Source: JAZGHN01 sp964496725
GTDB taxonomy: Bacteria; Chloroflexota; Dehalococcoidia; Dehalococcoidales; E44-bin46
Length of the DNA stretch: 7,563 nucleotides
Direction: 5' to 3'
NCBI GenBank assembly: GCA_964496725.1
Contig: CAZCAS010000056.1
Span: 1-7,563 of the forward strand
The notes below the pieces were generated by a model. That model searched no databases, had not been told where the DNA came from, and worked only from the letters and a program-made list of their open reading frames with translations. The position numbers and the translations under genes are program-made. This document shows, piece after piece, positions 1 through 5,745 of this stretch; positions within the stretch are counted from its first letter, which is position 1, and each line of letters opens with the position of its first letter.

Positions 1-74
1 CAGTTATAGATGGTAAATATCATAGCCAGGTGAATGCTGACAAGCTCGACGGCGTTATGAGGAAATGTAAGTGA
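1..74 (+). CDS. C-terminal tail of NuoE/HydC-like thioredoxin-fold [2Fe-2S] subunit (partial)
   Basis: An open frame enters from the left edge (first full codon at base 3) and stops with TGA at 72-74. The 23 visible residues (start VIDGKYHSQV, end GVMRKCK) resemble the end of the NuoE/HydC/HndA family, which typically closes with a 'ND.YYGKLTPEKVDEIL' type strand and helix. That family carries one [2Fe-2S] cluster and pairs with the NuoF/HydB flavoprotein, which is exactly the gene that follows 18 bases downstream. The cluster cysteines lie outside the window, so the assignment rests on this short tail and on gene order. It is probably co-transcribed with the next two genes. Confidence 0.6.
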   Translation, partial: VIDGKYHSQVNADKLDGVMRKCK

Positions 75-92
75 GCGGCAAAGGGGCGTGAC

Positions 93-1973
93 ATGGTAGA
101 GTCGGCAGGAAAGTTGCTGGAGAGGCGCTGTAGAAGTGTCGCTGAACTTGATGACCTGCGACGTTCAATACTTGGCAAGAGAGACACGAGCCGGACCTGC
201 ATATCTGTGTGCGGCGGCACTGGTTGTCGTGCTGCCGGGGCTGAAGCTGTTGTCGATGCTTTGGTTGGTGAAATCGAAAGGCGAAAACTCCAGATAGATG
301 TGGAACTAAAGGAAACTGGATGTCATGGTTTCTGTGAACGGGGGCCACTGTTAGTCATTCGGCCGAAGAGGATTTTCTATCAACAGGTGAAGCCTGAGGA
401 TATCCCGGAGATTATCTCCGAAACTGTACTCAACGGCAACATCATCGAGCGGTTGCTCTATGTGGACCCGGTAACAAACGAGAAGATCGTCCGCGACTCT
501 GATGTTCCCTTTTACAAGAAGCAGACACGTACCATCTTTGGTGCTAACGGAGAAATTGACCCGACAGAAATCGACGATTATATCGCTGGCGGGGGTTATT
601 CTGCCCTGAGCAAAGCCCTTCTCCAGATGTCGCCAGCGGAGATTATTGAGGAAGTGAAAAGGTCAGGTCTGCGGGGTAGGGGTGGGGGTGGCTTCCCCAC
701 AGGCAGGAAGTGGCAGTCCTGCCATGATGCTGAAGGTGATGTTAAATATGTGATTTGCAATGCCGACGAGGGTGACCCCGGTGCTTATCAGGATAGAAGC
801 CTTCTTGAAGGTAACCCTCACAGCGTTCTGGAGGGGATGATTATTGGTGCCTATGCTATTGGCTCCCACAAGGGCTATATCTATGTCCGCAACGAATATC
901 CTTTAGCCGTGAGGCATACCAGGATAGCGATTGAGCAAGCGATGGATTATGGCCTGTTGGGAGAGGACATATTGGGCTCTGGCTTCGATTTCTCGGTGAC
1001 GATAAATAGGGGGGGTGGTGCCTTCGTCTGTGGGGAATCGAGTGCCCTGATTGCTTCTCTTGAAGGGGACATTGGGGAACCAAGGGTTAAATATACTCAC
1101 ATGTCAGAGAAGGGCCTATGGGATTGTCCCAGCTTGCTAAATAATGTCAAGACCTGGGCTAATGTGCCGTTGATAATCAATAAAGGAGCCGATTGGTATT
1201 CACGGATTGGAACAAAGGACAGCAAGGGAACGATGATATTTTCCCTGGTGGGGAAGATAAACAACACCGGTTTGGTGGAAGTGCCGATGGGAATAACCCT
1301 GCGCGAGATGATCTATGATATTGGGGGGGGTATCCCCAATGGCAAGAAGTTCAAGGCTGTGCAGACCGGTGGCCCCTCAGGTGGTTGCATACCCGGGCAG
1401 TATCTTGATACCCCTGTGGATTTTGACGAGCTCACTAAGCTCGGCTCGATGATGGGCTCTGGTGGCATGATAGTAATGGACGAGGAGACCTGCATGGTTG
1501 ATGTTGCCAGGTACTTCATTGAGTTCCTCAAGGAGGAATCGTGTGGCAAATGCGTCCCCTGCCGAGAGGGTTTATACAGGATGAGTGAAGTCCTGAACAA
1601 TATCGCTCGGGGCGAAGGGACGAAGGAGGATCTTGATTTATTAGAGGATTTGGCTATGATACTTGCTGAAGGTTCTCTCTGTGCCTTGGGGAAAACTGCT
1701 GCCAATCCAGTGTTGAGCACCCTCCGTTACTTCAGGGATGAGTATGTAGCTCACATTGATGAGAAAAGATGTCCCGCTGGCGTTTGCCGGGAGCTAATTA
1801 GATATTCTATTGACCCCCAGAAGTGTGTAGGCTGTCTCAGATGCTTGAGGGCATGCCCTACGGGCACCATTAGCGGTGAGAAAAGGCAACCGCATACCAT
1901 TGACCAGGGTATGTGTATCAAGTGCGGAGCCTGCTATGACGTTTGTAAATTTGGCGCGGTTATAAAAGGGTGA
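93..1973 (+). CDS. HydB/NuoF-like NADH-binding flavoprotein subunit with extra ferredoxin domains
   Basis: This cytoplasmic NADH-oxidising subunit feeds or takes electrons through FMN and Fe-S clusters. Domains in order: a thioredoxin-like [2Fe-2S] domain at about residues 34-115 (C40-x4-C45 and C77-x3-C81); the NuoF core with the glycine-rich SGLRGRGGGGFPTG loop at 191-204 and the NADEGDPGAYQDR FMN/NADH segment at 223-235; CGESSALIASLEG at 313-325; an SLBB-like stretch at about 384-445; the [4Fe-4S] ligands C484, C487, C490 and C530; and a C-terminal two-cluster ferredoxin (C578/581/584/588 and C608/611/614/618). This architecture matches HydB/HndC of bifurcating [FeFe] hydrogenases and the flavoprotein of NAD-linked formate dehydrogenases. 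The 626-aa length is normal for full HydB. The ATG at 93 has an AGGGG ribosome site at 82-86. The third gene starts 12 bases after the stop. Which oxidoreductase it serves cannot be told here. Confidence 0.93.
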   Translation: MVESAGKLLERRCRSVAELDDLRRSILGKRDTSRTCISVCGGTGCRAAGAEAVVDALVGEIERRKLQIDVELKETGCHGFCERGPLLVIRPKRIFYQQVKPEDIPEIISETVLNGNIIERLLYVDPVTNEKIVRDSDVPFYKKQTRTIFGANGEIDPTEIDDYIAGGGYSALSKALLQMSPAEIIEEVKRSGLRGRGGGGFPTGRKWQSCHDAEGDVKYVICNADEGDPGAYQDRSLLEGNPHSVLEGMIIGAYAIGSHKGYIYVRNEYPLAVRHTRIAIEQAMDYGLLGEDILGSGFDFSVTINRGGGAFVCGESSALIASLEGDIGEPRVKYTHMSEKGLWDCPSLLNNVKTWANVPLIINKGADWYSRIGTKDSKGTMIFSLVGKINNTGLVEVPMGITLREMIYDIGGGIPNGKKFKAVQTGGPSGGCIPGQYLDTPVDFDELTKLGSMMGSGGMIVMDEETCMVDVARYFIEFLKEESCGKCVPCREGLYRMSEVLNNIARGEGTKEDLDLLEDLAMILAEGSLCALGKTAANPVLSTLRYFRDEYVAHIDEKRCPAGVCRELIRYSIDPQKCVGCLRCLRACPTGTISGEKRQPHTIDQGMCIKCGACYDVCKFGAVIKG

Positions 1974-1974
1974 G

Positions 1975-1981
1975 AGGAGGT
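1975..1981 (+). promoter_or_regulatory. Strong ribosome binding site fixing the start of the HoxU-like gene
   Basis: AGGAGGT lies just behind the stop of the HydB-like gene, four bases before ATG 1986. It supports this start over the internal ATG at residue 14, although family members usually begin nearer the NVVHLTVDD strand at about residue 21. Confidence 0.75.
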
Positions 1982-1985
1982 AACA

Positions 1986-2693
1986 ATGACAAAATGTTGG
2001 GTTAATGGTGAAAGCTGGGTGGATATGGAGGACGCTAAAGGGGTTAACGTTGTTCACCTTACTGTCGATGATAAGGAGATTGCGGTGTCGGGTGGGCAGA
2101 CCATCTTGGAGGCTGTGGCGCGCATGCCTGGGATTGGAGATATCCCAGCTATTTGTTATCATCCAGCGGTCAAACCCTACGGGGCTTGCCGGATGTGTAC
2201 CGTTGAAGTAAGCCATGACAAAGGCTCCACCTTTAAGTTTGCGGCTGCTTGCCAGTATCCGGTGACGGAGGGACTGGTGGTAAAAACCACTACAGAAAGG
2301 TTGAGAAAGCTACGTAAAGGGATAATTGAACTTCTGCTGGCAAGATGCCCCAATGTAAAGATTATACAGGAGTTGGCCAAGGAGTATGGACTTGAGAAGC
2401 CGAGGTTAGTCCTTGGGGATCAGGATTGCATCCTCTGCGGCTTATGCGTTAGAGCCTGCCAGGAGATAATAGGTAGGTCGGCGATACGCTTAGTTAACCG
2501 TGGTATATACAGGGAGGTTGCTGCCCCATTCTACGCTTATGAGCTGGGTGAGGATTGCATTGGCTGTGGGGATTGTGCCTTTGTTTGCCCTACCGGTGCT
2601 ATTAAGCTTGGGTCTGATGGGAAACCTATTCTTCCCAAGGTGAAGGTAACCTCTGTTGAGATCGAAGCCATGACTGGAGCTCAGTCAGACTGA
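1986..2693 (+). CDS. HoxU/NuoG-N-terminus-like iron-sulfur subunit of NAD(P)H diaphorase
   Basis: This small electron-transfer subunit would carry electrons between the HydB-like flavoprotein and a missing catalytic partner. A ubiquitin-like [2Fe-2S] domain covers about residues 22-100 with ligands C57, C68, C71 and C89. A helical linker at 103-136 (GIIELLLARCPNV) occupies the place where NuoG and HydA carry the His-Cys3 [4Fe-4S] site. Here the helix has no matching His-Cys set, so that cluster is probably absent. A bacterial two-cluster ferredoxin follows (C148/151/154/158 and C191/194/197/201). The protein ends at 235 residues with no H-cluster domain, so it is not a hydrogenase large subunit. 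It sits 12 bases behind the HydB-like gene and is surely in the same operon. Its partner could be a formate dehydrogenase, heterodisulfide reductase, methylene-THF reductase or hydrogenase encoded elsewhere. Confidence 0.88.
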   Translation: MTKCWVNGESWVDMEDAKGVNVVHLTVDDKEIAVSGGQTILEAVARMPGIGDIPAICYHPAVKPYGACRMCTVEVSHDKGSTFKFAAACQYPVTEGLVVKTTTERLRKLRKGIIELLLARCPNVKIIQELAKEYGLEKPRLVLGDQDCILCGLCVRACQEIIGRSAIRLVNRGIYREVAAPFYAYELGEDCIGCGDCAFVCPTGAIKLGSDGKPILPKVKVTSVEIEAMTGAQSD

Positions 2694-2724
2694 AGGCCGA
2701 TTCGGAGATTTTGCCCCTCGCCCG

Positions 2725-2758
2725 CTAATCCTCCGACGTCTCCCCGCTGGTTAGTTTT
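2725..2758 (+). terminator. Weak candidate terminator of the diaphorase operon
   Basis: CTAA-t-CC (2725-2731) can pair with GGTTAG (2749-2754), followed by TTTT at 2755-2758. The stem is short, has one bulge and a long loop. It lies where the + strand operon should end, between the last stop and the first tRNA-derived repeat. Low confidence. Confidence 0.2.
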
Positions 2759-2761
2759 CCT

Positions 2762-2809
2762 TGGTAGCGGGGCTAGGATTCGAACCTACAAATACCGGGT
2801 AATGAGAGT
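2762..2809 (-). repeat. Degenerate tRNA-fMet 3'-end copy 1 (leftmost)
   Basis: Aligned base for base without gaps to the real tRNA at 7516-7563, this copy matches 36 of 48 positions. It keeps the CCA end, most of the acceptor 3' strand, the TTCGAAT T-loop and the CTCAT part of the anticodon loop. Pair 49-65 of the T stem is broken (G opposite G). No matching 5' acceptor strand is found at tRNA distance, so it is a fragment and not a gene. It lies 45 bases beyond the stop of the URO-D-family gene and marks the left edge of the array. Confidence 0.75.
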
Positions 2810-2854
2810 TGGTTCTGTTCTTGGCAGTTCGTACTTGCGTGTCGTTCAAAGCTG

Positions 2855-3970
2855 CTACTCATACCAACCGAAGTCATTAATGGCCTTGGTCATCATCCAT
2901 ACATTATATGGGGGTGCCTTTGGTGGCATATCACAGCCTGGGGCAAAGATGAATCCCCCTGAAATACCCTTACCTTTTAGGATGATTTCCTTGCTAGCTT
3001 CATAGACAAACTCCGCTGTCTCGACTTGGATTATAGACGGGTCGAGATTTCCGAAGCATATATCTTTGGGGAAATACTTTGCCACTGTGTTAAGATTGAT
3101 TTCACGGCCTACGCTGACAATACCTGGGTCACCGATGTCGCACTGTGCCCAGAAAGGCAAATTGGCATTCTGCTCACCACAGGGATGAAACCACATATGT
3201 TTGTAACCCATGTCTCTCATTTTCGCATGTTGCTCCTTTATATAGGGGAGGCAGAACTCCTCAAATTGTTTGGGTGATATGATAGTGTTCGCTTGCATCG
3301 GCCCACCAACCTCAGGTACCAGCCTGTCAGCGCCAAAAGTGTCTGCGAACAATTTAGCCGATGCTAACTTGAAGTCGGTAAATATACGGAAGGCGTGGTG
3401 GATTAATTCTGGTTTGTTGAGCAACAATCTGCATAATCTTTCGATACCTAATACAGCTTCAGCTGTGTCCATAGGCCCAGGTAAGTATGGGCTAATAACT
3501 ACTGTGCCTTTCCATTTCAACATGTATGCGGTGTTTTCTAATGCCCGTCGTATATTGCCCAGCTTTTCAAGATTAACAGGTACCTTCAGGCCAAGAATAT
3601 CTTCATCGGTATCTACGGCGTAGCGAGTTACCGCTGGTGCCTGCATAGAGTTACCATTGGGCCATTTCACTTCACCACCAAACTCCTCAGCCGCAAAGGC
3701 ACAGTAAGTACCTAAACTCACTATTATTGACTGCCAGCCATATTGCTCATTGGTCCACCGCTGTGCATCGGCTGCTTTCTTTGCGTCAATATAGAAATCG
3801 CTAATACTGTAGCCTACATTTAACGCGGAAAATCCCGAGGATAGGCCCCATATGGGAACTCGGTCTGGCTTCTGGCGATTCCAGAGTGCTTCCATCCGTT
3901 CTTCATCAGTCAACCGGTCCTTTCTCATTGTTCTTAATGATGTCGTTTCATGCCTGGCTCCCTCTGCCAT
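2855..3970 (-). CDS. URO-D/MtaA-family (corrinoid-dependent?) methyltransferase
   Basis: This 371-aa protein of the uroporphyrinogen decarboxylase superfamily most resembles the methyltransferase branch (MtaA, MtbA, CmuA type) that moves methyl groups between a corrinoid protein and a thiol or other acceptor. An N-terminal RMEALWNRQKPDRVPIWG segment (25-42) is typical of the family. The zinc-ligand pattern of MtaA is preserved: H262-P-C264 in WFHPCGEQN, and C346 in FAPGCDMPP. True heme-pathway HemE lacks this His-x-Cys...Cys set. Length is normal to slightly long because of about 20 extra N-terminal residues. GAGGAGG at 3980-3986 lies 9 bases before the ATG and supports the start. No corrinoid protein or substrate methyltransferase is adjacent, so the substrate is unknown. 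It fills the first and second-largest segment of the tRNA-repeat array and reads toward repeat copy 1. Confidence 0.88.
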   Translation of the reverse strand: MAEGARHETTSLRTMRKDRLTDEERMEALWNRQKPDRVPIWGLSSGFSALNVGYSISDFYIDAKKAADAQRWTNEQYGWQSIIVSLGTYCAFAAEEFGGEVKWPNGNSMQAPAVTRYAVDTDEDILGLKVPVNLEKLGNIRRALENTAYMLKWKGTVVISPYLPGPMDTAEAVLGIERLCRLLLNKPELIHHAFRIFTDFKLASAKLFADTFGADRLVPEVGGPMQANTIISPKQFEEFCLPYIKEQHAKMRDMGYKHMWFHPCGEQNANLPFWAQCDIGDPGIVSVGREINLNTVAKYFPKDICFGNLDPSIIQVETAEFVYEASKEIILKGKGISGGFIFAPGCDMPPKAPPYNVWMMTKAINDFGWYE

Positions 3971-4150
3971 AAAGTTAAGCCTCCTCTTATTTTCCCCTGT
4001 ATGCTCTTAAATTGACTTTGCCCTCTATCTCCAAACTTGTGTTCGCCGGTGAGGTCGTCTCGCTGCTGGCTTTTCTTGTCTATACGCTTGCGGTGCGGCA
4101 TTTCAGTTATTATAACTCGGCTGATTCGAATTGGGCAATGTAGAAAAATA

Positions 4151-4176
4151 AAGCTAGACCTTTCACCGTCTAGCTT
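4151..4176 (-). terminator. Rho-independent terminator hairpin next to tRNA fragment copy 2
   Basis: AAGCTAGAC (4151-4159) and GTCTAGCTT (4168-4176) form a perfect 9-bp stem with an 8-base loop. On the minus strand the stem is followed by TATTTTT, a good terminator tail. It lies 13 bases downstream (tRNA sense) of the tRNA fragment at 4190. It would stop transcription before the URO-D-family gene, whose start is 181 bases further on. Confidence 0.75.
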
Positions 4177-4189
4177 GTCTAAAATTCCT

Positions 4190-4210
4190 TGATAGCGGGG
4201 GCATGATTCG
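4190..4210 (-). repeat. Short tRNA-fMet 3'-end copy 2
   Basis: The sequence matches the last 21 bases of the tRNA at 7516 in 19 of 21 positions, then diverges abruptly. One mismatch changes the encoded CCA to TCA. It covers the acceptor 3' strand and half of the T arm only. It separates the URO-D-family segment from the gene-less segment. Confidence 0.7.
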
Positions 4211-4489
4211 GGCTGGCGGTAGCCGGTAACTTGACAAACGATGGCATGTGTGTTATATTAATAATGCTCCAGGTAACCGAAGCATGCAGGACCGAGTGCG
4301 GAAGGGCTTCCTGAGTAGGGTAAAACCGAAAAGAGGTGTTGGAAGCAGGAAGTCCGGGAAGCAAAGGCTACCTGGGGCTTTTTATTGACTAATCTCAATC
4401 GCCATCCGAAAATGCATAGAGGAAAGGCAGTGGCATTGAGGTACCATGCCCAGGGGCTCCAGAACGCGAAATGGAGCTTATAAACAGAG
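4211..4489. other. Gene-less segment of the array
   Basis: About 280 bases lie between two tRNA-derived repeats with no credible protein gene. Open frames exist on both strands but have no ribosome site or recognisable protein. The stretch holds the candidate structured RNA at 4266-4385. It also has two short inverted repeats: GGCAT (4433-4437) with ATGCC (4446-4450), and GCTCCA (4456-4461) with TGGAGC (4472-4477). Confidence 0.6.
4266..4385 (+). ncRNA. Candidate structured RNA (unknown class)
   Basis: Nested long-range pairings are visible. CCAGGTA (4269-4275) is perfectly complementary to TACCTGG (4369-4375). Inside that, GGGCTTCCTG (4304-4313) pairs with CAGGAAGTCC (4346-4355), ten pairs with one G-U. 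The outer helix is followed by GGGCTTTTTATT, which looks like a + strand termination tail. The block fills a cassette that has no gene. The GGAAGCAGGAAG motif recalls right ends of IS200/IS605 tnpB elements (the guide-RNA region), but no TnpB coding sequence precedes it and I cannot confirm the match. It matches no riboswitch I can name. Low confidence. Confidence 0.3.
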
Positions 4490-4512
4490 AAGGGAAGCCA
4501 TATGCTTCCCTT
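4490..4512. terminator. Hairpin next to tRNA fragment copy 3
   Basis: AAGGGAAGC (4490-4498) and GCTTCCCTT (4504-4512) form a 9-bp stem with a 5-base loop. The stem sits 9 bases from the tRNA fragment at 4522, the same gap as at the real tRNA. The + side is followed by an AT-rich ATTTTATC, the minus side by the weaker TCTCTGTTT, so it may act in either direction. Confidence 0.6.
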
Positions 4513-4521
4513 ATTTTATCT

Positions 4522-4559
4522 TGGTAGCGGGGGCAGGATTCGAACCTGCGACCTTCGGG
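4522..4559 (-). repeat. Perfect 38-base tRNA-fMet 3'-end copy 3
   Basis: All 38 bases are identical to the last 38 bases of the tRNA at 7516: acceptor 3' strand, T arm, variable loop and the CCC side of the anticodon stem. Identity stops inside the anticodon arm. The TATC bases directly before the repeat are also shared with the real tRNA locus, except for spacing to the hairpin. No complementary 5' half is found, so this is not a working tRNA gene. The perfect identity suggests either recent origin or continued recombination with the tRNA gene. Confidence 0.85.
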
Positions 4560-4640
4560 CCGCGGGCATGATAATCAATTATAAGCCTTCAAGATAAAAA
4601 AGAAGGTTATGCCTGCGCTAAAATTAATGAGGATGGAGAT

Positions 4641-4877
4641 TTAAAGTGTTTGCTTATGGCAGTCCCAGCAGAGAATTTCGCAATTGGAATAGGAGTCATT
4701 GTTAGGGTTCCCATCTTTGTGGTGAGTTTCCCATGCTCCTTGTCCTTCCCTGCCTCTGTTTGCCGTTACCAATCGGTTGGCGCATCTGCCGGCGTGCCCG
4801 TGTGTTGTCCTTGTGCACTCACATCTTCCACCAGCCCTCTGGTATGCTTGTACGATGACTGCATCAGAGAATGCCAT
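4641..4877 (-). CDS. Small HNH endonuclease domain protein
   Basis: This 78-aa protein is almost entirely an HNH fold. The core reads ETHHKDGNPNNDSYSNCEILCWDCHKQ (residues 50-76, given only as landmarks): the H52-H53 pair, N65 and H74 are the expected HNH triad positions. C70-x2-C73 plus C19/C21 and C32 are likely zinc ligands. It resembles stand-alone phage-type or mobile-element HNH nucleases that nick or cut double-stranded DNA. GGGGGTG lies 6-7 bases before the ATG, so the start is sound. It is the only gene in its segment and reads toward tRNA repeat copy 3. There is no toxin or immunity partner, no methylase and no fused RuvC or binding domain. Its role could be homing-type cleavage, defence or DNA packaging; none is proven. 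Confidence 0.8.
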   Translation of the reverse strand: MAFSDAVIVQAYQRAGGRCECTRTTHGHAGRCANRLVTANRGREGQGAWETHHKDGNPNNDSYSNCEILCWDCHKQTL

Positions 4878-4900
4878 TTTTCACCCCCTACTTTAAATAT

Positions 4901-4906
4901 AGTATA
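4901..4906 (-). promoter_or_regulatory. Possible -10 box for the HNH gene
   Basis: TATACT on the minus strand, preceded by GTG, lies 23 bases upstream of the HNH start codon. No good -35 is seen at 16-18 bases. If used, the leader would be very short. Confidence 0.3.
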
Positions 4907-4988
4907 CACGGCTTTTATTAACTTTAGAAGAGGTAGCTATTATGAAGTCAACCGCGATTTACTGGAGCATCTTACCTTATAAGTGCCT

Positions 4989-5036
4989 TGGTAGCGGGGG
5001 CAGGGTTTGAGCCTGCGAAGGTCGTGAAATGAGTCG
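4989..5036 (-). repeat. Diverged tRNA-fMet 3'-end copy 4
   Basis: The sequence matches 37 of 48 positions of the real tRNA without gaps, including the CCA end, acceptor strand, both T-stem strands and the CTCAT of the anticodon loop. The variable-loop segment CGACCTTCG of the real tRNA (+ strand) is replaced by its exact reverse complement CGAAGGTCG. The fragment begins 3 bases after the stop codon of the flavodoxin gene and would be the first part of that mRNA's 3' end. Confidence 0.75.
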
Positions 5037-5039
5037 AGG

Positions 5040-5519
5040 TTAGTCTGTATAATCCCTTATGGCCTCTTTAGCCCTGGCCATGATTTCCTTGTCAGTCAAC
5101 CCTTGGGATTTTATCCCAAAAGAGCCTATCACTTTGCCTTGGCTTCTTTCAATTTTGGTCGTTATGTTCTTCAAAGCCTTATCTGAATTTTTGCCACCCA
5201 TTGTAAAGAACGGGACAATACTTTGGCCTTCAAAATTGTTTGCATAAATAAATGAGTTAATGGCTGGTGTTGGTCTTGAAGCCCAGATTGGAGAGCCAAT
5301 AAAGATTGTGTCATATTGTTTCAAATTGACATTTATAGGACTTATCTTACTTCCCTTGTTCGTTACGGCTGCGAAACTACCAGTCAAATAGGTCAGGAAT
5401 CTCCTTCTTGGCTTCAACTCCTCGATTTCCACCAGTTCTGCCTGAAGTGTTCCGGCAATGGTTTGGGATACCAGCTTTGTTTTACCTGTCAGAGAATAGT
5501 ATATTACTAATGGTTTCAT
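5040..5519 (-). CDS. Flavodoxin-family FMN protein
   Basis: This 159-aa single-domain flavodoxin is a soluble FMN carrier for low-potential electron transfer, or an NAD(P)H-type flavoprotein. The N-terminal strand and phosphate loop VIYYSLTGKTK (5-15) bind FMN phosphate. IGSPIWASRPTPAINSFI (74-91) supplies the isoalloxazine-contact loop with W79. FFTMGG (104-109) is the third conserved loop. Length fits the short flavodoxin_4-type proteins. The only Shine-Dalgarno-like bases are a weak GAGAG close to the ATG. A good promoter is seen at 5544-5572, so it seems to be an independent unit. The stop codon lies 3 bases from tRNA repeat copy 4. A partner is not encoded next to it, though the URO-D-family protein and diaphorase nearby are plausible redox neighbours. 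Confidence 0.88.
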   Translation of the reverse strand: MKPLVIYYSLTGKTKLVSQTIAGTLQAELVEIEELKPRRRFLTYLTGSFAAVTNKGSKISPINVNLKQYDTIFIGSPIWASRPTPAINSFIYANNFEGQSIVPFFTMGGKNSDKALKNITTKIERSQGKVIGSFGIKSQGLTDKEIMARAKEAIRDYTD

Positions 5520-5543
5520 ATTCTCTCGAAGATGGTTTTTCCC

Positions 5544-5572
5544 ATTTTAATAGCATTGCGAGTTTAATGCAA
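5544..5572 (-). promoter_or_regulatory. Predicted sigma-70-type promoter of the flavodoxin gene
   Basis: On the minus strand TTGCAT (5572-5567) and TAAAAT (5549-5544) are separated by 17 bases. Transcription would begin near 5537, about 18 bases before the ATG. The -35 box lies only 4 bases from the terminator hairpin of the neighbouring tRNA fragment, so the segment opens with its own promoter. Confidence 0.45.
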
Positions 5573-5576
5573 GTAA

Positions 5577-5603
5577 AAGGCACAGTCTTGCTCGCTGTGC
5601 CTT
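5577..5603 (-). terminator. Rho-independent terminator hairpin next to tRNA fragment copy 5
   Basis: AAGGCACAG (5577-5585) and CTGTGCCTT (5595-5603) form a perfect 9-bp stem with a 9-base loop. On the minus strand the stem runs into TTTT. It lies 13 bases from the tRNA fragment at 5617. On the + strand the T-rich CTTTATT follows, so it may work both ways. Confidence 0.7.
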
Positions 5604-5616
5604 CTTTATTATTCAT

Positions 5617-5640
5617 TGGTAGCGGGGGCAGGATTCGAAC
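5617..5640 (-). repeat. tRNA-fMet 3'-end copy 5
   Basis: The first 24 bases are identical to the real tRNA (CCA, acceptor 3' strand, 3' T-stem strand and T-loop). Identity then drops sharply, so the 5' side of the T stem is broken. The next bases (GCGAATGTCGAGTCG) resemble the matching part of copy 4 if about 8 bases are deleted, hinting that copies 4 and 5 share ancestry. It separates the flavodoxin and GH10-like segments. Confidence 0.8.
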
Positions 5641-5745
5641 AGGCGAATGTCGAGTCGTGGAGCTGCAATTAGTGCCTCCCCGATCTGTAGGTAAGTTGCA
5701 CAATATGGCTTCTTGTTGGATATATAACAATTGCTTGGCAATATA

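Noticed and set aside
1986..2693. Truncated [FeFe] hydrogenase large subunit
   Set aside because: The protein ends cleanly after its two-cluster ferredoxin domain and the sequence beyond contains no H-cluster motifs in any frame, so a HoxU-like subunit is more likely than a broken HydA.
3270..3623. 117-residue + strand open frame
   Set aside because: It is antisense to the URO-D-family gene and has no recognisable domain.
4179..4364. 61-residue minus-strand open frame
   Set aside because: It runs across a tRNA fragment and the structured block, has no ribosome site and no protein-family look.
4266..4385. c-di-GMP, RNase P, SRP or group II intron RNA
   Set aside because: Short motif resemblances (GCAAAGGCTACC, GGAAGTCCGGG, GTGCG) occur but are in the wrong order or lack the required partner motifs.
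4650..4982. 110-residue + strand open frame
   Set aside because: It lies opposite the HNH gene, whose motifs and ribosome site are convincing.
2762..5640. The five tRNA-like pieces as complete working tRNA genes
   Set aside because: None has a matching 5' acceptor strand or D arm at tRNA distance, and several have broken T stems.
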